DNA of 64,000 nt from Pollutimonas thiosulfatoxidans (GTDB taxonomy: Bacteria > Pseudomonadota > Gammaproteobacteria > Burkholderiales > Burkholderiaceae_B), in the NCBI RefSeq assembly GCF_004022565.1, contig NZ_CP022987.1:310001-374000 (forward strand), given 5' to 3'. The notes beneath the pieces are model-generated. The model did not search any database and was not told where the DNA came from. It was given only the letters and a program-made list of their open reading frames with translations. Position 1 is the stretch's first letter, and each line of letters opens with the position of its first letter. The position numbers and the translations under genes were made by a program. This document shows, in pieces, positions 44,622-53,349 of this stretch.

Positions 44622-46818
44622 TCGTCAGCCCGCGCATTTCCTGGCGAATCAGTTGCGCCGCCTTCACCATTTGCCGGATGGGGTAAGCCAGGGCCGCCAG
44701 CTGACCTTCCGTTTCAATTGACACCGGCGCTTCGGCATCCTGGCCGTCCAGGGACTGTTCGATGGCCTGCAGCGACATCTGGATGCCTTCGGGAACGGTA
44801 TCCAGGCTCGCAAGAATGGGAACTGCCGAGGTAATTTGCGAGGCCAGAACATGATTCTGGATCAGCAAGTTGTTCAGTTCTGGAACATTTTTCTGGCGCT
44901 TGGCCGGTTCATCCATCATGCGGTAGAAGGCCGACGCAAAATTACCGAAAGCGATGTGCATATTTTTGCGCGCGACGCGCCACCGCAGTTCCGCTTCGTG
45001 CAGGGGGGCTTCGGTAGCCAAGGCCTCGTCGGACACGGTGTCGACTGACAGATCCGACCTGGCTCTGGCCAGTCGGGCGTAGTCCAACCCGGTTCTCAGG
45101 AATTCCTGGTTGGACTTTTTCATGGCCTGGGCCAGGGACGCCATGAATGAGTGCTCCCACCAAGGCAGGATATAGCTGCAAAGCAAAGCCAGTCCGCAAC
45201 CGATAACGGTATCGACCAGCCTCTCGCCAATGACGGTATTGGTCGTAGGTGCCAGAAAGTGAAAGACCAACAGCACGAACAGCGTGTTGAAGATTGCCGC
45301 AGCCATGTAGTTGACCTGGACCAGGCTGTACCCCAGCACGCAACTGACCACGAGCACGGCGACGAAGACGTCTACATTCTGTGTGCCGTTAAACAGCAGC
45401 AAGGCCAGGCCGCAGCCGATAAGCGTGCCCGTCAGCCGCAAGCCATTGCGCTGTCGGGTCAGGGCAAAGCCGGGCTTCATCACGATAATGATGGTCAGCA
45501 CAATCCAATAGCCGTGCGCCTCCAGTCCTTGAGCAAACTCGCCCAGCCCCGGGGCACGGGAAAACGCGATGGTGATGGCCATGGCCAGGCCAGCCGCAGC
45601 GGCTACCCGCAAGGCATAGCGGCAGTGCGAGGAGTCCATGCGCAAATTACTGGTCAGCATGCCCAGGCGCCAGGTCTGGCGTGACAAGAAGCGATCCAGC
45701 GACCGCTCCAGCCGCGTATCGATTAAGGCTGTGCTGGTCGTGTCCGTCATGTGGTCGGCCATGCGGTCCACCAGGCGGGTGACATTGCGCAAGCGCCGCA
45801 GCACTTGAACCAGCAAGGCATAGACTTCCGGGTCGTTCGTCTGCAGGCCTTGCTGGCGGTACTGTTCCAACTCGTACTCGAAAGCCCGCAGTTCCGCTTT
45901 GACACTATTGCGTTCCTTGACGTGAAGATTGCGCACGATATTCAAAGCAATACGCGAGACGTTGTCGGAAAGCTTCTTGAGCGCATCGCGGGCAAATATC
46001 AAGACATCGCTATCGGGCAAGCGGCGTCGGAGAGTTGCGTAATCAGTATGGGTTGCCACCAGACTGTCCAGCAGCCCGACCATATCGATGAAAATGTTCA
46101 GCGAGGCGATGCGCAGTCGGTCCGCGCGCCCCTTGCCTTTAGGCAGTTCGCGCAGCACCGTGTCGCGGGCCGCCTGGTGTTTCTCGGTCATGGCAGCCTG
46201 GGCGTGTATCAAATGCCGGTAGTCGGCTTCGATATCCGTGTTCACATCGTAGAAGCGCGAGCGCGCCGCCATGTAATCGGCTGTTGCGAACAAGGCAACG
46301 GACAAGATCTGACGTTCTTCCCTGTGCCAAAGCAAGCGATGAACAAGGTAGCTGTATGCAAAGTAGTACAGCCCGCCCAGAAAAGAATACAGGGTGTGCT
46401 GGGCGACTTCGTCGGGGTTCAGCGGTACGCGCATGGTCAGCGTCATGATCAACAGGCAGGCGAAACCCAGCAGGCCGCCTTGTTTGCCGAACACCGTAAA
46501 CATGGAGAACAGGAAGCACAGCGCCGGAATCACCACCAGCATCAGCAAGCTGTGGGAAGAGGCCAGGCCGGTTACTGCGGCGGTGGCAGAGCCAAGCAAT
46601 ATAGCCGCAAGCATGCCGTTGGTGCCATAGCGACGCGGCCCGCCAGGTTGGTCGATGATGGCAACGCAAGCTGCGCCAATGGCGGCGATCATGCCAACGC
46701 TGTACAGATCGAAAAGGCCGATCAGCACCAGCGCCGGGACCAGGACGCCTAACGCCTGGCGCAGCCCGCCCAGGAAATAATGGCTGTAAAAGAAACGCTG
46801 TAGCAAGGGTGTGCTCAT
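44599..46818 (-). CDS. FUSC family membrane protein (YccS/YhfK-like)
   Basis: A 739-residue inner-membrane protein with two six-helix FUSC-type membrane bundles separated by a soluble helical domain of about 220 residues. The second bundle includes HGYWIVLTIIIVMKPGFALTRQRNGLRLTGTLIGCGLALLLF, the conserved aromatic-acid-exporter/FUSC motif. The family includes aromatic carboxylic acid efflux pumps (AaeB) and YccS. The substrate is unknown. The ATG at 46818 (MSTPLLQRFFYSHYF) is preferred over 46845. It is divergent from the acyl-CoA operon. Confidence 0.88.
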   Translation of the reverse strand: MSTPLLQRFFYSHYFLGGLRQALGVLVPALVLIGLFDLYSVGMIAAIGAACVAIIDQPGGPRRYGTNGMLAAILLGSATAAVTGLASSHSLLMLVVIPALCFLFSMFTVFGKQGGLLGFACLLIMTLTMRVPLNPDEVAQHTLYSFLGGLYYFAYSYLVHRLLWHREERQILSVALFATADYMAARSRFYDVNTDIEADYRHLIHAQAAMTEKHQAARDTVLRELPKGKGRADRLRIASLNIFIDMVGLLDSLVATHTDYATLRRRLPDSDVLIFARDALKKLSDNVSRIALNIVRNLHVKERNSVKAELRAFEYELEQYRQQGLQTNDPEVYALLVQVLRRLRNVTRLVDRMADHMTDTTSTALIDTRLERSLDRFLSRQTWRLGMLTSNLRMDSSHCRYALRVAAAAGLAMAITIAFSRAPGLGEFAQGLEAHGYWIVLTIIIVMKPGFALTRQRNGLRLTGTLIGCGLALLLFNGTQNVDVFVAVLVVSCVLGYSLVQVNYMAAAIFNTLFVLLVFHFLAPTTNTVIGERLVDTVIGCGLALLCSYILPWWEHSFMASLAQAMKKSNQEFLRTGLDYARLARARSDLSVDTVSDEALATEAPLHEAELRWRVARKNMHIAFGNFASAFYRMMDEPAKRQKNVPELNNLLIQNHVLASQITSAVPILASLDTVPEGIQMSLQAIEQSLDGQDAEAPVSIETEGQLAALAYPIRQMVKAAQLIRQEMRGLTTTALPAA

Positions 46819-46875
46819 GCAGGGGCCGATAGCTGGGTTGAGCAAAAGTATAGAGGCAAACCGAGCGCCATCTTA

Positions 46876-46904
46876 TTGACATCATCGAACGCTCGTTCTA
46901 TGCT
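46876..46904 (+). promoter_or_regulatory. Sigma-70 promoter of the acyl-CoA/LIV operon with operator in the spacer
   Basis: TTGACA (46876-46881), a 17-base spacer and TATGCT (46899-46904) make a near-consensus promoter. The palindrome GAACG-CT-CGTTC (46887-46898) fills the last 12 bases of the spacer, so a bound repressor would block RNA polymerase. The form resembles TetR-family operators, and a tetR gene ends this operon. Confidence 0.7.
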
Positions 46905-46926
46905 CAGTTGCAAGAGGAGGACGGTG

Positions 46927-47694
46927 ATGACAACGGTATTTCGCCTGGATGGCAAAACCGCTATGGTGACCGGCGCGGCTGGGGCGTTGGGCCGCCACTT
47001 CGCTCGCACACTGGCCAGCGCCGGGGCGCGCGTTGTCCTGGCCGGGCGCCGCATCGAGCCACTGCGCGAGCTGGCCGCAGAGCTGGCCGAGGACGGCCTG
47101 ACGTCTTGCGCTATCAGTATGGATGTCACCAACCCCCAAGGCATTCAGGCAGCCTATGACGAGGCGCAAGCCACTTTCGACACGATAGACATCGTGGTCA
47201 GCAATGCCGGTGTGGCAAGCACCAAGAAATCCCTGGATATGTCTGCCGACGATTGGTCCGCCGTCGTCGACGTGAATCTGAAAGGCGGCTGGCTGGTTTG
47301 CAACGAGGCTGCGCGGCGGCTGGCGGCGGCACAGCGCCCGGGCTCCTTGATCAATGTCACTTCCATATTGGGTCACCGCGTGGCCGGGGCCGTTGTGGCG
47401 TACGCCGCGGCCAAGGCAGGGCTCGAGCACATGACGCGAGCGCTGGCGCTTGAATGGGCACGGTACGGCATACGCGTTAACGCCCTGGCGCCCGGTTATA
47501 TCGAGACCGACCTGAATCGCGATTTCTTCGCCTCCGACGCTGGGCGCGCTTTGATCAACCGCATACCGCAGCGCCGCCTGGGCCAGGCGGAAGACCTCGA
47601 AGGAGCCCTTCTGTTGCTGGCGTCCGACGCCTCGCGCTACATCACCGGCAGTTCCATCGTGATCGATGGCGGCCATTTGCAGTCTTCTCTGTAA
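46927..47694 (+). CDS. SDR family oxidoreductase
   Basis: A 255-residue short-chain dehydrogenase. The cofactor loop is TGAAGALGRHFA, and the active site has Ser-Tyr-Lys in SILGHRVAGAVVAYAAAKAGLEHMTRALALEWARYGIRVNALAPGYIETDLN. It ends with the typical GSSIVIDGGH. The start follows GAGGAGG and lies 23 bases after the predicted -10 element. As first gene of an operon with an acyl-CoA dehydrogenase and acyl-CoA synthetase, it probably oxidises a hydroxyacyl-CoA intermediate. The exact substrate is unknown. Confidence 0.9.
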   Translation: MTTVFRLDGKTAMVTGAAGALGRHFARTLASAGARVVLAGRRIEPLRELAAELAEDGLTSCAISMDVTNPQGIQAAYDEAQATFDTIDIVVSNAGVASTKKSLDMSADDWSAVVDVNLKGGWLVCNEAARRLAAAQRPGSLINVTSILGHRVAGAVVAYAAAKAGLEHMTRALALEWARYGIRVNALAPGYIETDLNRDFFASDAGRALINRIPQRRLGQAEDLEGALLLLASDASRYITGSSIVIDGGHLQSSL

Positions 47695-47707
47695 GGATAG
47701 CCACAAC

Positions 47708-48904
47708 ATGGATTTCACCTTGTCGCCGCGTGGAGAATCATTGCGCAGTCGCATACAGGCCTTCGTCGATACCGAGCTTATTCCGCTCGAGCGTCTGCCA
47801 GATGCCTATGACGAACATGAAAACATCAGCGAGGCCAGCTTGCATGCCATGCGCGCCAAGGCAAAAGCCTCAGGACTCTGGTCATTGCAGATGCCGCAAG
47901 AGCGCGGCGGGCAGGGCCTGAACATGATGGAAATGGCGGCGTGCTACGAAGAAATGAACCGTTCCATTTTCGGGCCGGTCGTGTTCAATTCGGCCGCGCC
48001 CGACGACGGCAACATGATGGTATTGAACAAGGTAGCAACGCCCGAGCAAAAGCAGCGCTGGCTGCAGCCCATCATTGATGGCGAAGTGCGTTCATCGTTT
48101 GCCATGACTGAGCCCGCGCCCGGTTCGGGGTCCGATCCGTCCATGATGCGAACCACCGCAGAGCGCCGCGGCGACCATTGGGTTGTCAACGGCACCAAGC
48201 ACTTTATTACCGGTGCTGGCGCGGCATCGCACTTTATTCTTATTGCGCGCACTTCCGACGACGCTCGCAAGGGGCTTAGCGCTTTCCTGTTTCATAAAGA
48301 CGACCCCGGTTGGGAAATCGTCCGGCGCATACCCATCATGGGGCCGGAAGAGCATGGCGGGCACTGCGAACTGCGCTTTACCGACATGGTGATTCCCGAC
48401 GAAAACCGCTTGATGGAAGTGGGTGATGGCCTGAAGCTTACGCAGATTCGCCTGGGGCCGGCACGGCTGACCCATTGCATGCGCTGGCTGGGGCTGGCCA
48501 AGCGCTCGCTGGAGGTCGCCTCGGCCTATGTGTCCGAGCGGGAATCTTTCGGCCTGAAGCTTGCCGAGCGCGAAGGCGTTCAGTGGCTGTTGGGGGAGGC
48601 CGCCATGAGCATACAGGTCGGACGTTTGCTGACCATGCACGCCGCGTATCGTCTGGATCAGGGCGACTTTGCCCGCAAAGAGGTCTCCATGGCCAAGGTC
48701 GCCGTGGCCGACACCTTGCATCAGGCGGTCGACACCGCCATCCAGTTATGCGGAGCCCGGGGTTACTCCAAAGACACGCCGCTCGAATGGATATACCGCT
48801 ATGCGCGCCAGGCCCGGCTAGTGGACGGCGCATCGGAAGTCCACAAGATGGTGCTGTCCCGCAGCCTGCTGAAGGAAGGCGGTTCGTTCTGGAAGTGGGG
48901 GTAA
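47708..48904 (+). CDS. Acyl-CoA dehydrogenase family protein
   Basis: A 398-residue flavoenzyme that introduces the alpha-beta double bond in an acyl-CoA. It has FAD-contact segments SSFAMTEPAPGSGSDPSMMRTTAERRGDHWVVNGTKHFITGA and QLCGARGYSKDTPLEWIYRYARQARLVDGASEVHKMVLSR. The end of the latter fits the ACAD11-like group usually found with an APH-type kinase. That kinase gene follows directly. It starts 13 bases after the SDR. Confidence 0.93.
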   Translation: MDFTLSPRGESLRSRIQAFVDTELIPLERLPDAYDEHENISEASLHAMRAKAKASGLWSLQMPQERGGQGLNMMEMAACYEEMNRSIFGPVVFNSAAPDDGNMMVLNKVATPEQKQRWLQPIIDGEVRSSFAMTEPAPGSGSDPSMMRTTAERRGDHWVVNGTKHFITGAGAASHFILIARTSDDARKGLSAFLFHKDDPGWEIVRRIPIMGPEEHGGHCELRFTDMVIPDENRLMEVGDGLKLTQIRLGPARLTHCMRWLGLAKRSLEVASAYVSERESFGLKLAEREGVQWLLGEAAMSIQVGRLLTMHAAYRLDQGDFARKEVSMAKVAVADTLHQAVDTAIQLCGARGYSKDTPLEWIYRYARQARLVDGASEVHKMVLSRSLLKEGGSFWKWG

Positions 48905-48908
48905 GCCA

Positions 48909-49934
48909 GTGCAAGCGGACGACATCAGCCGGGTGCTGGGCCGCTACGTTCAAGAACGAACGGGCGCCGGGCAAGTCCAGGTGCTCGAGTTTACCCGCCT
49001 GTCTGGCGGCGCCATCCAAAGCAACTACGCACTTACGGTGCAGTGTGTAGGTGGCAGTCTGCCCGGCCGCCTGGCGTTGGTGGTCCGCAGCGACTCACCT
49101 TCTCAAGTGGCGATCAGCCTTACGCGCGACCACGAGTTCCGTGTCATGCAGGTGGCGTATGCGGCCGGAGTCAGTGTGCCCGAGCCCTTATGGTTTTGTG
49201 CCGACCTGTCCTTAATTGGCCAGGCGTTCAGCGTCATGCGGCGTGTGCCGGGCACGGCATCGGGGCGTGAGCTCGTTCGCGGTGCCTTGAAGCCGCAGCA
49301 AGCGCAAGCGCTAACGCAGCAACTGGGCCGAGAACTGGCCTGTCTGCATAAAGTGCGCCCACCTCACGACAAGCTGCCCTTTCTTGCCGCTCCGACGGTC
49401 TCGCCGGCCTTGGCCAGAGTCGCGCAGTATCGGTCCGCACTGGATGCCATCTCTGATGCTCATCCGACGCTCGAATGGTCCCTGAACTGGCTGGAGGATC
49501 AGGCGCCGGCCAGCCACGATGTGGTGCTGTGCCACGGCGATTACCGTACGGGTAACTACATGGTCCACGAAGGGCGGATCAGCGGTATCCTGGACTGGGA
49601 ATTCTCCGGCTGGAGCGATCCTTACGAAGATCTGGGTTGGCTATGCAGTCGCAGCTGGCGATTCGGTGCGCGCCGCAATCCGGTGGGCGGCGTGGGGCGC
49701 AAGGAGGACCTTTTCCAGGCATACGAAGCCGTCGCCGGCCGCAAGATAGCACCGGAAAAAGTGCTCTACTGGGAAATCATGGGCATGACCCGTTGGGCGA
49801 TCATTGCCCTGCAACAGGCGCAGCGACACCTGTCCGGCCAGGAAACCTCGCTAGAGCTTGCCTTAACTGGCCGCCTGCTGCCCGAGATCGAATTCGACAT
49901 CCTGGATCAAATCCAGTACATGGAGGCGGCATGA
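48909..49934 (+). CDS. APH-like phosphotransferase (acyl-CoA dehydrogenase-associated)
   Basis: A 341-residue aminoglycoside-phosphotransferase-fold kinase. The catalytic loop is LCHGDYRTGNYM and the metal-binding Asp is in GILDWEFSGWSDPYEDLGWL. It is probably not a resistance gene: this subgroup sits next to acyl-CoA dehydrogenases in bacteria and is fused to one in eukaryotic ACAD10/ACAD11, where it phosphorylates 4-hydroxyacyl-CoAs. That suggests a pathway for 4-hydroxy acids here. The start is GTG, four bases after the preceding stop. It overlaps the next gene by four bases. Confidence 0.88.
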   Translation: MQADDISRVLGRYVQERTGAGQVQVLEFTRLSGGAIQSNYALTVQCVGGSLPGRLALVVRSDSPSQVAISLTRDHEFRVMQVAYAAGVSVPEPLWFCADLSLIGQAFSVMRRVPGTASGRELVRGALKPQQAQALTQQLGRELACLHKVRPPHDKLPFLAAPTVSPALARVAQYRSALDAISDAHPTLEWSLNWLEDQAPASHDVVLCHGDYRTGNYMVHEGRISGILDWEFSGWSDPYEDLGWLCSRSWRFGARRNPVGGVGRKEDLFQAYEAVAGRKIAPEKVLYWEIMGMTRWAIIALQQAQRHLSGQETSLELALTGRLLPEIEFDILDQIQYMEAA

Positions 49935-50296
49935 TTGATCAACCAGAGGGCGCTGAATTGCTGGCAGTGGCCCGCCGCGCCTTGCTCGACACACTGTTGC
50001 CATCGTTGCCTGCCAACCATGCCTATACCGCCCTCATGATCGCCAATGCCATGGCCATCGCGGGCCGTGAGCTCCAATCCGCTTGCAACCCGGGTTATCG
50101 GGCTTCCGATGCCATCCAGGCTTTCTATCAAGAGATCGACTTGGCTGAGCCTCCAGCGGCAGACGAAAGCGGGCTCGCGCAGCTTATCCGCCAACGGAAA
50201 ATCAGTCAGGCGCATCAAGGCCGCTTGCATCAGCTATTGCTTGAGACCACGCGCATGCGCCTGCAAGTCTCCAATCCCAAGTACTTCGATCATTAG
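49931..50296 (+). CDS. DUF6285 domain protein
   Basis: A 121-residue, mostly helical cytosolic protein with no catalytic motif visible (LLAVARRALLDTLLPSLPANHAYTALMIANAMAIAGREL). It matches the small protein generally encoded beside the APH-like kinase and acyl-CoA dehydrogenase (DUF6285). It overlaps the kinase gene by ATGA, so stoichiometric production and a physical partnership are likely, but its function is unknown. Confidence 0.8.
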   Translation: MIDQPEGAELLAVARRALLDTLLPSLPANHAYTALMIANAMAIAGRELQSACNPGYRASDAIQAFYQEIDLAEPPAADESGLAQLIRQRKISQAHQGRLHQLLLETTRMRLQVSNPKYFDH

Positions 50297-50305
50297 GGGG
50301 ATGTC

Positions 50306-51936
50306 ATGGTCAATCAGTATCAAGTGGGCCTGGACAAGAATCCAGCCAATTATTCCAGCCTGACGCCCCTAAGCTTTCTGCAGCGTTCAGCCTTTGTCTT
50401 TCCAGACAAGCTTGCCGTTGTCGATGACGATATGTCGCTCACCTACAGCCAGCTTTACGAACGCTGCCGGCGCATGGCTTCTGCGCTGGACACGATGGGC
50501 ATCAAGGCCGGCGACACCATATCGGTATTGTGTTTCAACACGCACGAGCTGCTTGAAAGCCATTACTCCGTCGCCATGACAGGCGCCGTGCTCAATGCCT
50601 TGAATACGCGGCTTGACGTCGATACGCTGCGCTTCATACTGCAGCATGGCGAGGCCCGCGTGCTGATGTACGACACAGAGTTCGAAGCCTTGGTGCGCCA
50701 GGCTACCGCCTCGATGCAGGCCCCACCTTTGCTGGTGGCCATCGCGCGCACGGCCGGTGCCTCGCAAGGGCTGGCGTCGTTGTCCTACGAAGCCATGATG
50801 GCCGCAGGCGATCCGGCATACACCTGGCGCAAAGTCGATGACGAGTGGGATGCCATCGCACTGAATTACACCTCGGGCACAACCGGCAATCCCAAGGGTG
50901 TGGTGTATCACCATCGTGGCGCCTACCTTGCCGCGCTTAGCAACGCCATGGCCTTCAACATGACGGCCGACACGGTGTATTTGTGGACGCTACCCATGTT
51001 CCATTGCAATGGGTGGGCGTATACCTGGGCCATCACAGCCATAGGTGGCACTCATGTGTGCTTGCGCAAGGTGCAGGCCAATGCTGTTCTGGAACGCATA
51101 CAGCACTGCGGTGTTACCCACATGTGCGGCGCACCGGTGGTGCTCAACATGCTGCTCAACGACTTTCACAACCAGGGCCATACCTTGTCCACGCCTGTGC
51201 AATTTGCCTTGGGCGGCGCAGCGCCACCCAGTCCGGTCATCGCGCGGGCGCAACAAGTGGGCTTCGCCATTACACATCTGTATGGCCTGACCGAATCCTA
51301 CGGTCCCTCTACATTATGTGTCTGGCAACCAGAGTGGCAGTCGCTGTCCGGGGACGACCTCGCTCGCAAGATGGCACGGCAAGGGGTAGGTTTGCTAGCC
51401 ATCGACGAGGTGGCGGTCGGGTCCATGGATGATGGCAGTTTGCTTCCCCCGACGGCCAGGCCATGGGCGAGTTATTGATGCGCGGCAATACGCTCATGAA
51501 GGGTTATCTGAAGAACCCCGCCGCCACGCAAGAGGCTTTCCGGGACGGCTGGTTTCATACCGGCGACCTGGCCGTCATGCATCCAGACGGCTATGCCGAG
51601 GTCAAGGACCGCGCCAAAGACATCATTATCTCGGGTGGCGAGAACATCTCCAGCCAGGAGGTCGAAGAGGTCCTCTACCGCCATCCCAAGGTGCTTGAGG
51701 CCGCTGTGGTGGCCATGGCTGACGAAAAATGGGGCGAGACGCCTTGTGCCTTTATTGCGCTGCGCGACGATGGCGCAGGGCTTACCGAGCCCGAGCTCAT
51801 CGCATTCTGCCGAGCCAATATGGCCGCCTACAAGGTGCCACGGCGCATCGTATTTGGCGAGCTGCCCAAGACATCCACCGGAAAAATCCGCAAGAACCTT
51901 CTGCGCGACCAATTGCGATCGCACGAGGTTCTATAG
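50306..51936 (+). pseudogene. Acyl-CoA synthetase (AMP-forming), interrupted by a frameshift
   Basis: Two frames together encode a full-length AMP-forming acyl-CoA ligase of about 543 residues. The first (50306-51478) carries the nucleotide motif LNYTSGTTGNPKGVVYHH and HLYGLTESYG. The second (51463-51936) carries WFHTGDLAVMHPDGYAEVKDRAKDIIISGGENISSQEVEEVL and the catalytic Lys in TSTGKIRKNLL. The break is at a run of five C (51446-51450). A sixth C would restore LLPPDGQAMGELLM in frame. It may be a true recent frameshift or a sequencing error. As written, the product lacks the C-terminal domain. Confidence 0.88.
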
Positions 51937-52051
51937 GTCCTATCGAACGCCGCTGAAAAAGGAGGTGATGGTTTCATTCAGCAAGCCCATGCTGGTGTAG
52001 TAGAAGCAAACGATATCCAGAACGCAGCATAACTACTTCAGGAGACATTGC

Positions 52052-53272
52052 ATGTTCAAGTTTTTTGCCAAACGACCGCTATTGGCCCTGGCGCTGACCG
52101 GCGCATTCGCGCTGACACCCGCACAGGCCGCTGAAGACCCGATCAAGATCGGGGCCATCTACATCATGTCCGGCAGCGCCGCCACCTACGGCAAGTTCGC
52201 CCAACAGGGCATGCAGCTTGCCGTAGACGAAATCAATGCCGGCGGCGGCGTGCTGGGGCGCCAGCTTACGACTCAATTCGAGGACGGGCAGGGCAAGGCT
52301 GCTGTCGCGATTCAGGCAGCGCGCAAGCTGGTTTACCAGGACAAGGCCGACGTACTGATGGGGCTGGATAGTTCCGGCGTTGCGCAGGGACTGGTGCCGG
52401 TACTGCCAGAGCTCGGCAAGCCCTTCATCATCACGCATGCGGCCACGCCCGATGTAACAGGCAAGCTGTGCAATGCGTTTACCTATCGGGTCAGCGTCAA
52501 CGTTCATCAAAATATGTCCGGGGCGGCTGCCGTCGCCGCCAAGACGGGCGCCAAGAAGTGGACCACCATAGGCCCCGACTATGCCTTCGGCCACCAATCC
52601 TGGGAGTTCTTCGGCAAGTATCTAAAAGAGAAAATGCCCGATGCCGAACTCATGGCCGAACCCTCGTTCCCGCGTTTCGGCGCTGAAGACTTCACGCCCT
52701 TCATCAATGGCGTCATGGAGCGCAAGCCGGACGGTGTTCTCATCTCGCTCTGGGGTGGGGACTTGGTCAACTTCGTGCGGCAAGCCAATAACCGCGGCTT
52801 CTTCGATCAAGGCTTCGAGGTCTTGTTGACCGTGGGTGCGGCAACCGAGGTGCTGACCGCCTTGGGTGAACAAATCCCCGAAGGGGTATGGCTGGGCACA
52901 CGGTATTGGTACGGTTCTCACGATAATGACTTGAACAAGAAGTTTGTCCAGTCCTATCAAAAGAACTACGGCACGCCGCCCAGCTATAACGCCGAGGGCG
53001 CCTACGTGGCTGTCTATGCCTATAAGGCGGCTGTCGAGAAGGCCGGCAAGACCGATGGTGAAGCCGTCGCGCAAGCACTCTCGGGGCTAAGCCTGGAGAC
53101 GCCCACCGGCACGCTGACCTTCCGCAAAGGAGACAACCAGGCGCTTATCGGGCCTACCTGGGGGCGCACCGGTCCCATGAACACCCAGGACAAGATCCGC
53201 TCGCTGACCGACGTGCAGAACTTTGATGGGGCCGAAATCACGCCGCCGGTAGACCCTGCCTGCAAGCTGTAG
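52052..53272 (+). CDS. LIV-type ABC transporter substrate-binding protein
   Basis: A 406-residue periplasmic binding protein with a signal peptide (LLALALTGAFALTPAQA-AE). The mature domain (IKIGAIYIMSGSAATYGKFAQQGMQLAVDEINAGGGVLGRQL) is a standard Peripla_BP_6 fold. The ATG follows CAGGAG. It is first of the second transporter block, and a stable hairpin separates it from livH, which would favour extra binding protein over membrane subunits. The ligand is probably the acid or ester handled by the upstream acyl-CoA genes. Confidence 0.93.
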   Translation: MFKFFAKRPLLALALTGAFALTPAQAAEDPIKIGAIYIMSGSAATYGKFAQQGMQLAVDEINAGGGVLGRQLTTQFEDGQGKAAVAIQAARKLVYQDKADVLMGLDSSGVAQGLVPVLPELGKPFIITHAATPDVTGKLCNAFTYRVSVNVHQNMSGAAAVAAKTGAKKWTTIGPDYAFGHQSWEFFGKYLKEKMPDAELMAEPSFPRFGAEDFTPFINGVMERKPDGVLISLWGGDLVNFVRQANNRGFFDQGFEVLLTVGAATEVLTALGEQIPEGVWLGTRYWYGSHDNDLNKKFVQSYQKNYGTPPSYNAEGAYVAVYAYKAAVEKAGKTDGEAVAQALSGLSLETPTGTLTFRKGDNQALIGPTWGRTGPMNTQDKIRSLTDVQNFDGAEITPPVDPACKL

Positions 53273-53303
53273 CCGATCGGGGCGCGCAGCGCCGCTAGCG
53301 TTG

Positions 53304-53327
53304 TTCCCCGGCCGGGCGGCCGGGGAA
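53304..53327 (+). other. Intercistronic hairpin between binding protein and permease genes
   Basis: Perfect 10-base arms TTCCCCGGCC / GGCCGGGGAA around GGGC, with no T-run after it. Such hairpins after binding-protein genes commonly protect the upstream mRNA from 3' exonucleases. Confidence 0.65.
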
Positions 53328-53349
53328 TCCTTAAAAAGACGGGGGCTTC

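Noticed and set aside
48909..49934. Antibiotic (aminoglycoside) resistance kinase
   Set aside because: The fold is the same, but the acyl-CoA dehydrogenase and DUF6285 neighbours point to a metabolic kinase.
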